Shown here: positions 62,568-64,000 of the stretch, in pieces
How the letters are laid out: every line of letters begins with the position of its first letter
Position numbering within the stretch: position 1 is the first letter of the stretch
Source: Micavibrio aeruginosavorus_D
GTDB lineage: Bacteria > Pseudomonadota > Alphaproteobacteria > Micavibrionales > Micavibrionaceae
Direction of reading: 5' to 3'
DNA: 64,000 nucleotides
Assembly (NCBI RefSeq): GCF_051245535.1
Contig: NZ_CP195303.1
Location: 1,984,001-2,048,000, forward strand
Notes under the pieces: generated by a model
Told to the model about the DNA's origin: nothing
The model's input: the letters and a program-made list of their open reading frames with translations, nothing else
The model's database searches: none
Program-made: the position numbers and the translations under genes

Positions 62568-63755
62568 TCACGCCGATTTGGCGGGCGGCAGTGGCAGCAG
62601 ATGCAGGCCGCTTTCATCGCGGTGCTTCTTCAGATACTTCATAAAGGGCGTGCCGCCGGTACCAATATCCACTGGATTGCCTTCGGAATCGCGGGCCTGT
62701 TTGTTGATATAGCTGGCCGCATATTCCAGATGGCGCGTGCGGAACGCCTGCACATGATTGACGATATCATTGTACAACCCGACCAACTCCGCCGACCCCG
62801 ATGCCGTCACGAAATCGCGCAGGTTGGAATTTTTTGCCACATCTTCGATAAATTTGCGGTGACGCGGCGGGCGGTATTGGTGCAATTCGTCCAGATATTC
62901 GCGCAGCGGATCATTTTCATGCGCGATGCCCAGCAACGCATCCATGGTCGGCACGATCGAGCTTTGTGATCCTGTCTGGCCCCGGAAGGGCTGCGGTTTC
63001 CCAGCATATTTCGCCACACCGTCGTAAATCAAACCCTCCGGCAAAGCGGGGTTGCCCTTCCACCCGTGAATATAGGGGCGAACGCGGTGGTAATAGATAT
63101 ACGGGTCACACCCTTCCGGCATACGGTCAAACACCGGATTGATCTTTTCCCATGCGGCCAGAATGGTTTTCAGGCCCGCGGTCACACCGGCGCTGTCTTT
63201 CGCGGCCAGCGCATCGAGCAAGCCCGGAATAGCGGCCAGCGCCGCGCCCGCTTTGGCTTCGATTTCGACATGCACCAGAATGAACCAGTTTTCATCCAGC
63301 CCATCATAGAAGTTTTGAATGACATAGATATTGTCGAGCGCGACATCACCGCGCGGGTCCAGCTTCGCCCAGTTATCGAGCGTATAAGACGAATAGGGCA
63401 ACAACGGAAATTGCCCGATTTTGTCCGCCAGAATGCAATACGGCACCGCCAGATTGCGCGGCAGCGTGTGGGCCGCTTCTTTCTCGCCCCAGACATAACC
63501 CTGCACGATAAAGGAATAATGCACCATCAAACGGCGCAACTGCGCATCGTTCAAATGCCCGATATGCGCGGCCATATCAATTTCCGGCAGCGCGTTCAGG
63601 AAATGACGCACGCGCCCCGTCAGCATCAAGTCGGACAAATGTTTACCGGAAATCAGGATCGCATTGAAATCGGATGGCAGCGTGACCTCATCCATTTCAT
63701 AGGGGGCCAGAAAACCGCGATCGGGCGTAATGTCGTAATCAGAGAGTTTCAGCAT
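62568..63755 (-). CDS. indoleamine 2,3-dioxygenase family heme protein
   Basis: 395 aa. IDO hallmarks: RGFLAPYE at the start, TGSQSSIVPTMDALLGIAHE (substrate and heme pocket), RPPRHRKFIEDV, the FRTRHLEYAASYIN helix with the expected proximal His, and GTGGTPFMKYLKKHRDE. Opens the indole ring of tryptophan to N-formylkynurenine. AAGGAT precedes the ATG. No other kynurenine-pathway gene is in the window, so the physiological substrate is open. Confidence 0.87.
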   Translation of the reverse strand: MLKLSDYDITPDRGFLAPYEMDEVTLPSDFNAILISGKHLSDLMLTGRVRHFLNALPEIDMAAHIGHLNDAQLRRLMVHYSFIVQGYVWGEKEAAHTLPRNLAVPYCILADKIGQFPLLPYSSYTLDNWAKLDPRGDVALDNIYVIQNFYDGLDENWFILVHVEIEAKAGAALAAIPGLLDALAAKDSAGVTAGLKTILAAWEKINPVFDRMPEGCDPYIYYHRVRPYIHGWKGNPALPEGLIYDGVAKYAGKPQPFRGQTGSQSSIVPTMDALLGIAHENDPLREYLDELHQYRPPRHRKFIEDVAKNSNLRDFVTASGSAELVGLYNDIVNHVQAFRTRHLEYAASYINKQARDSEGNPVDIGTGGTPFMKYLKKHRDESGLHLLPLPPAKSA

Positions 63756-63791
63756 TGAAGACTATCCTTCCTGTAAAAAATCTTTTCTAAA

Positions 63792-64000
63792 TTATTGCGG
63801 GTCAAATTTGACCGATTTTGGAATGAAAAACCAGTAGCGGCCATCCGATTTCATCAGCCCGGCATTGTGCTCTGCCGCATCGCCGAAACCGAAATACACA
63901 TCACCGCGCACCGCGCCGCGAATGGCCCCACCAGTATCCTGTGCCATCATCAAACGGCGAATGGATGGCACGGTTTTGTCGGTATCCGACCCGGGCCCGC
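63792..64000 (-). CDS. mltA: membrane-bound lytic murein transglycosylase A, C-terminal part
   Basis: The last 69 codons only, running out of the window. The 3D domain end is clear: RRLMMAQDTGGAIRGAVRGD, VYFGFGDAAEHNAGLMKSDG and RYWFFIPKSV. The catalytic Asp is expected in the AQDTGGAIRG/VRGDVYFG region. It cleaves glycan strands to 1,6-anhydro products. It lies 36 bp before the dioxygenase gene in the same direction. Confidence 0.9.
   Translation of the reverse strand, partial: GPGSDTDKTVPSIRRLMMAQDTGGAIRGAVRGDVYFGFGDAAEHNAGLMKSDGRYWFFIPKSVKFDPQ

Overview
The window is dense, GC-rich bacterial chromosome. It looks alphaproteobacterial: rpmH-rnpA-yidD-yidC-engB order, a sigma-54 flagellar promoter, a UbiH-type hydroxylase and an LuxO/NtrC-type regulator. 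Secretion, adhesion and envelope functions dominate. The combination of a complete chromosomal IVB (Dot/Icm, MPF-I) secretion core, flagellar hook genes and a huge RTX/lectin surface protein would fit a Micavibrio-like, contact-dependent lifestyle. That taxon is an inference from gene content, not something the sequence proves.

Left part (1-20 kb): housekeeping and cell-wall precursor genes. glmU-glmS-DUF3147 make and regulate UDP-GlcNAc supply. A translationally coupled FemAB-like/DUF3108 pair faces dapD-dapE (diaminopimelate). truA, two tandem paralogous HExxH proteins, fmt-def, rmuC and then the classical rpmH-rnpA-yidD-yidC-engB block follow. A consensus sigma-70 promoter and a perfect DnaA box lie in front of rpmH. 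Next come an outer-membrane barrel protein, a PII protein whose T-loop has lost its tyrosines, and a UbiH-family hydroxylase.

Centre (21-47 kb): the Dot/Icm system. On the minus strand the genes run icmL-icmK-icmE-icmG-icmC-icmD-icmJ-icmB, the same order as in Legionella and IncI plasmids, followed by three unidentified genes. A second minus-strand block holds a lytic transglycosylase, dotD-dotC-dotB, icmT and a TcpQ-like protein, preceded by an unknown 336-aa protein and a DsbC/DsbG-like thiol oxidoreductase. Between the blocks, on the plus strand, are two tandem secreted paralogues of unknown function and flgK-flgL behind a sigma-54 promoter. The icmC product is a fusion of an IcmD-like module and an IcmC module.

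Right part (47-64 kb): lemA with an M48 protease, a Bax-inhibitor-1 protein, an LuxO/NtrC-type sigma-54 activator and tRNA-Ala(GGC). Directly behind the tRNA sits an AT-rich two-gene insert, a ParA-type ATPase and a HEPN-domain protein with an RxxxxH motif, preceded by a perfect palindrome and a promoter; it is the best candidate here for an undescribed (possibly defence) system. A 1529-aa RTX adhesin with C-type lectin and LamG-like domains follows, then small secreted proteins including an entericidin, an O-antigen-ligase-like protein, an SseB-like protein, an indoleamine 2,3-dioxygenase homologue and the 3' end of mltA.
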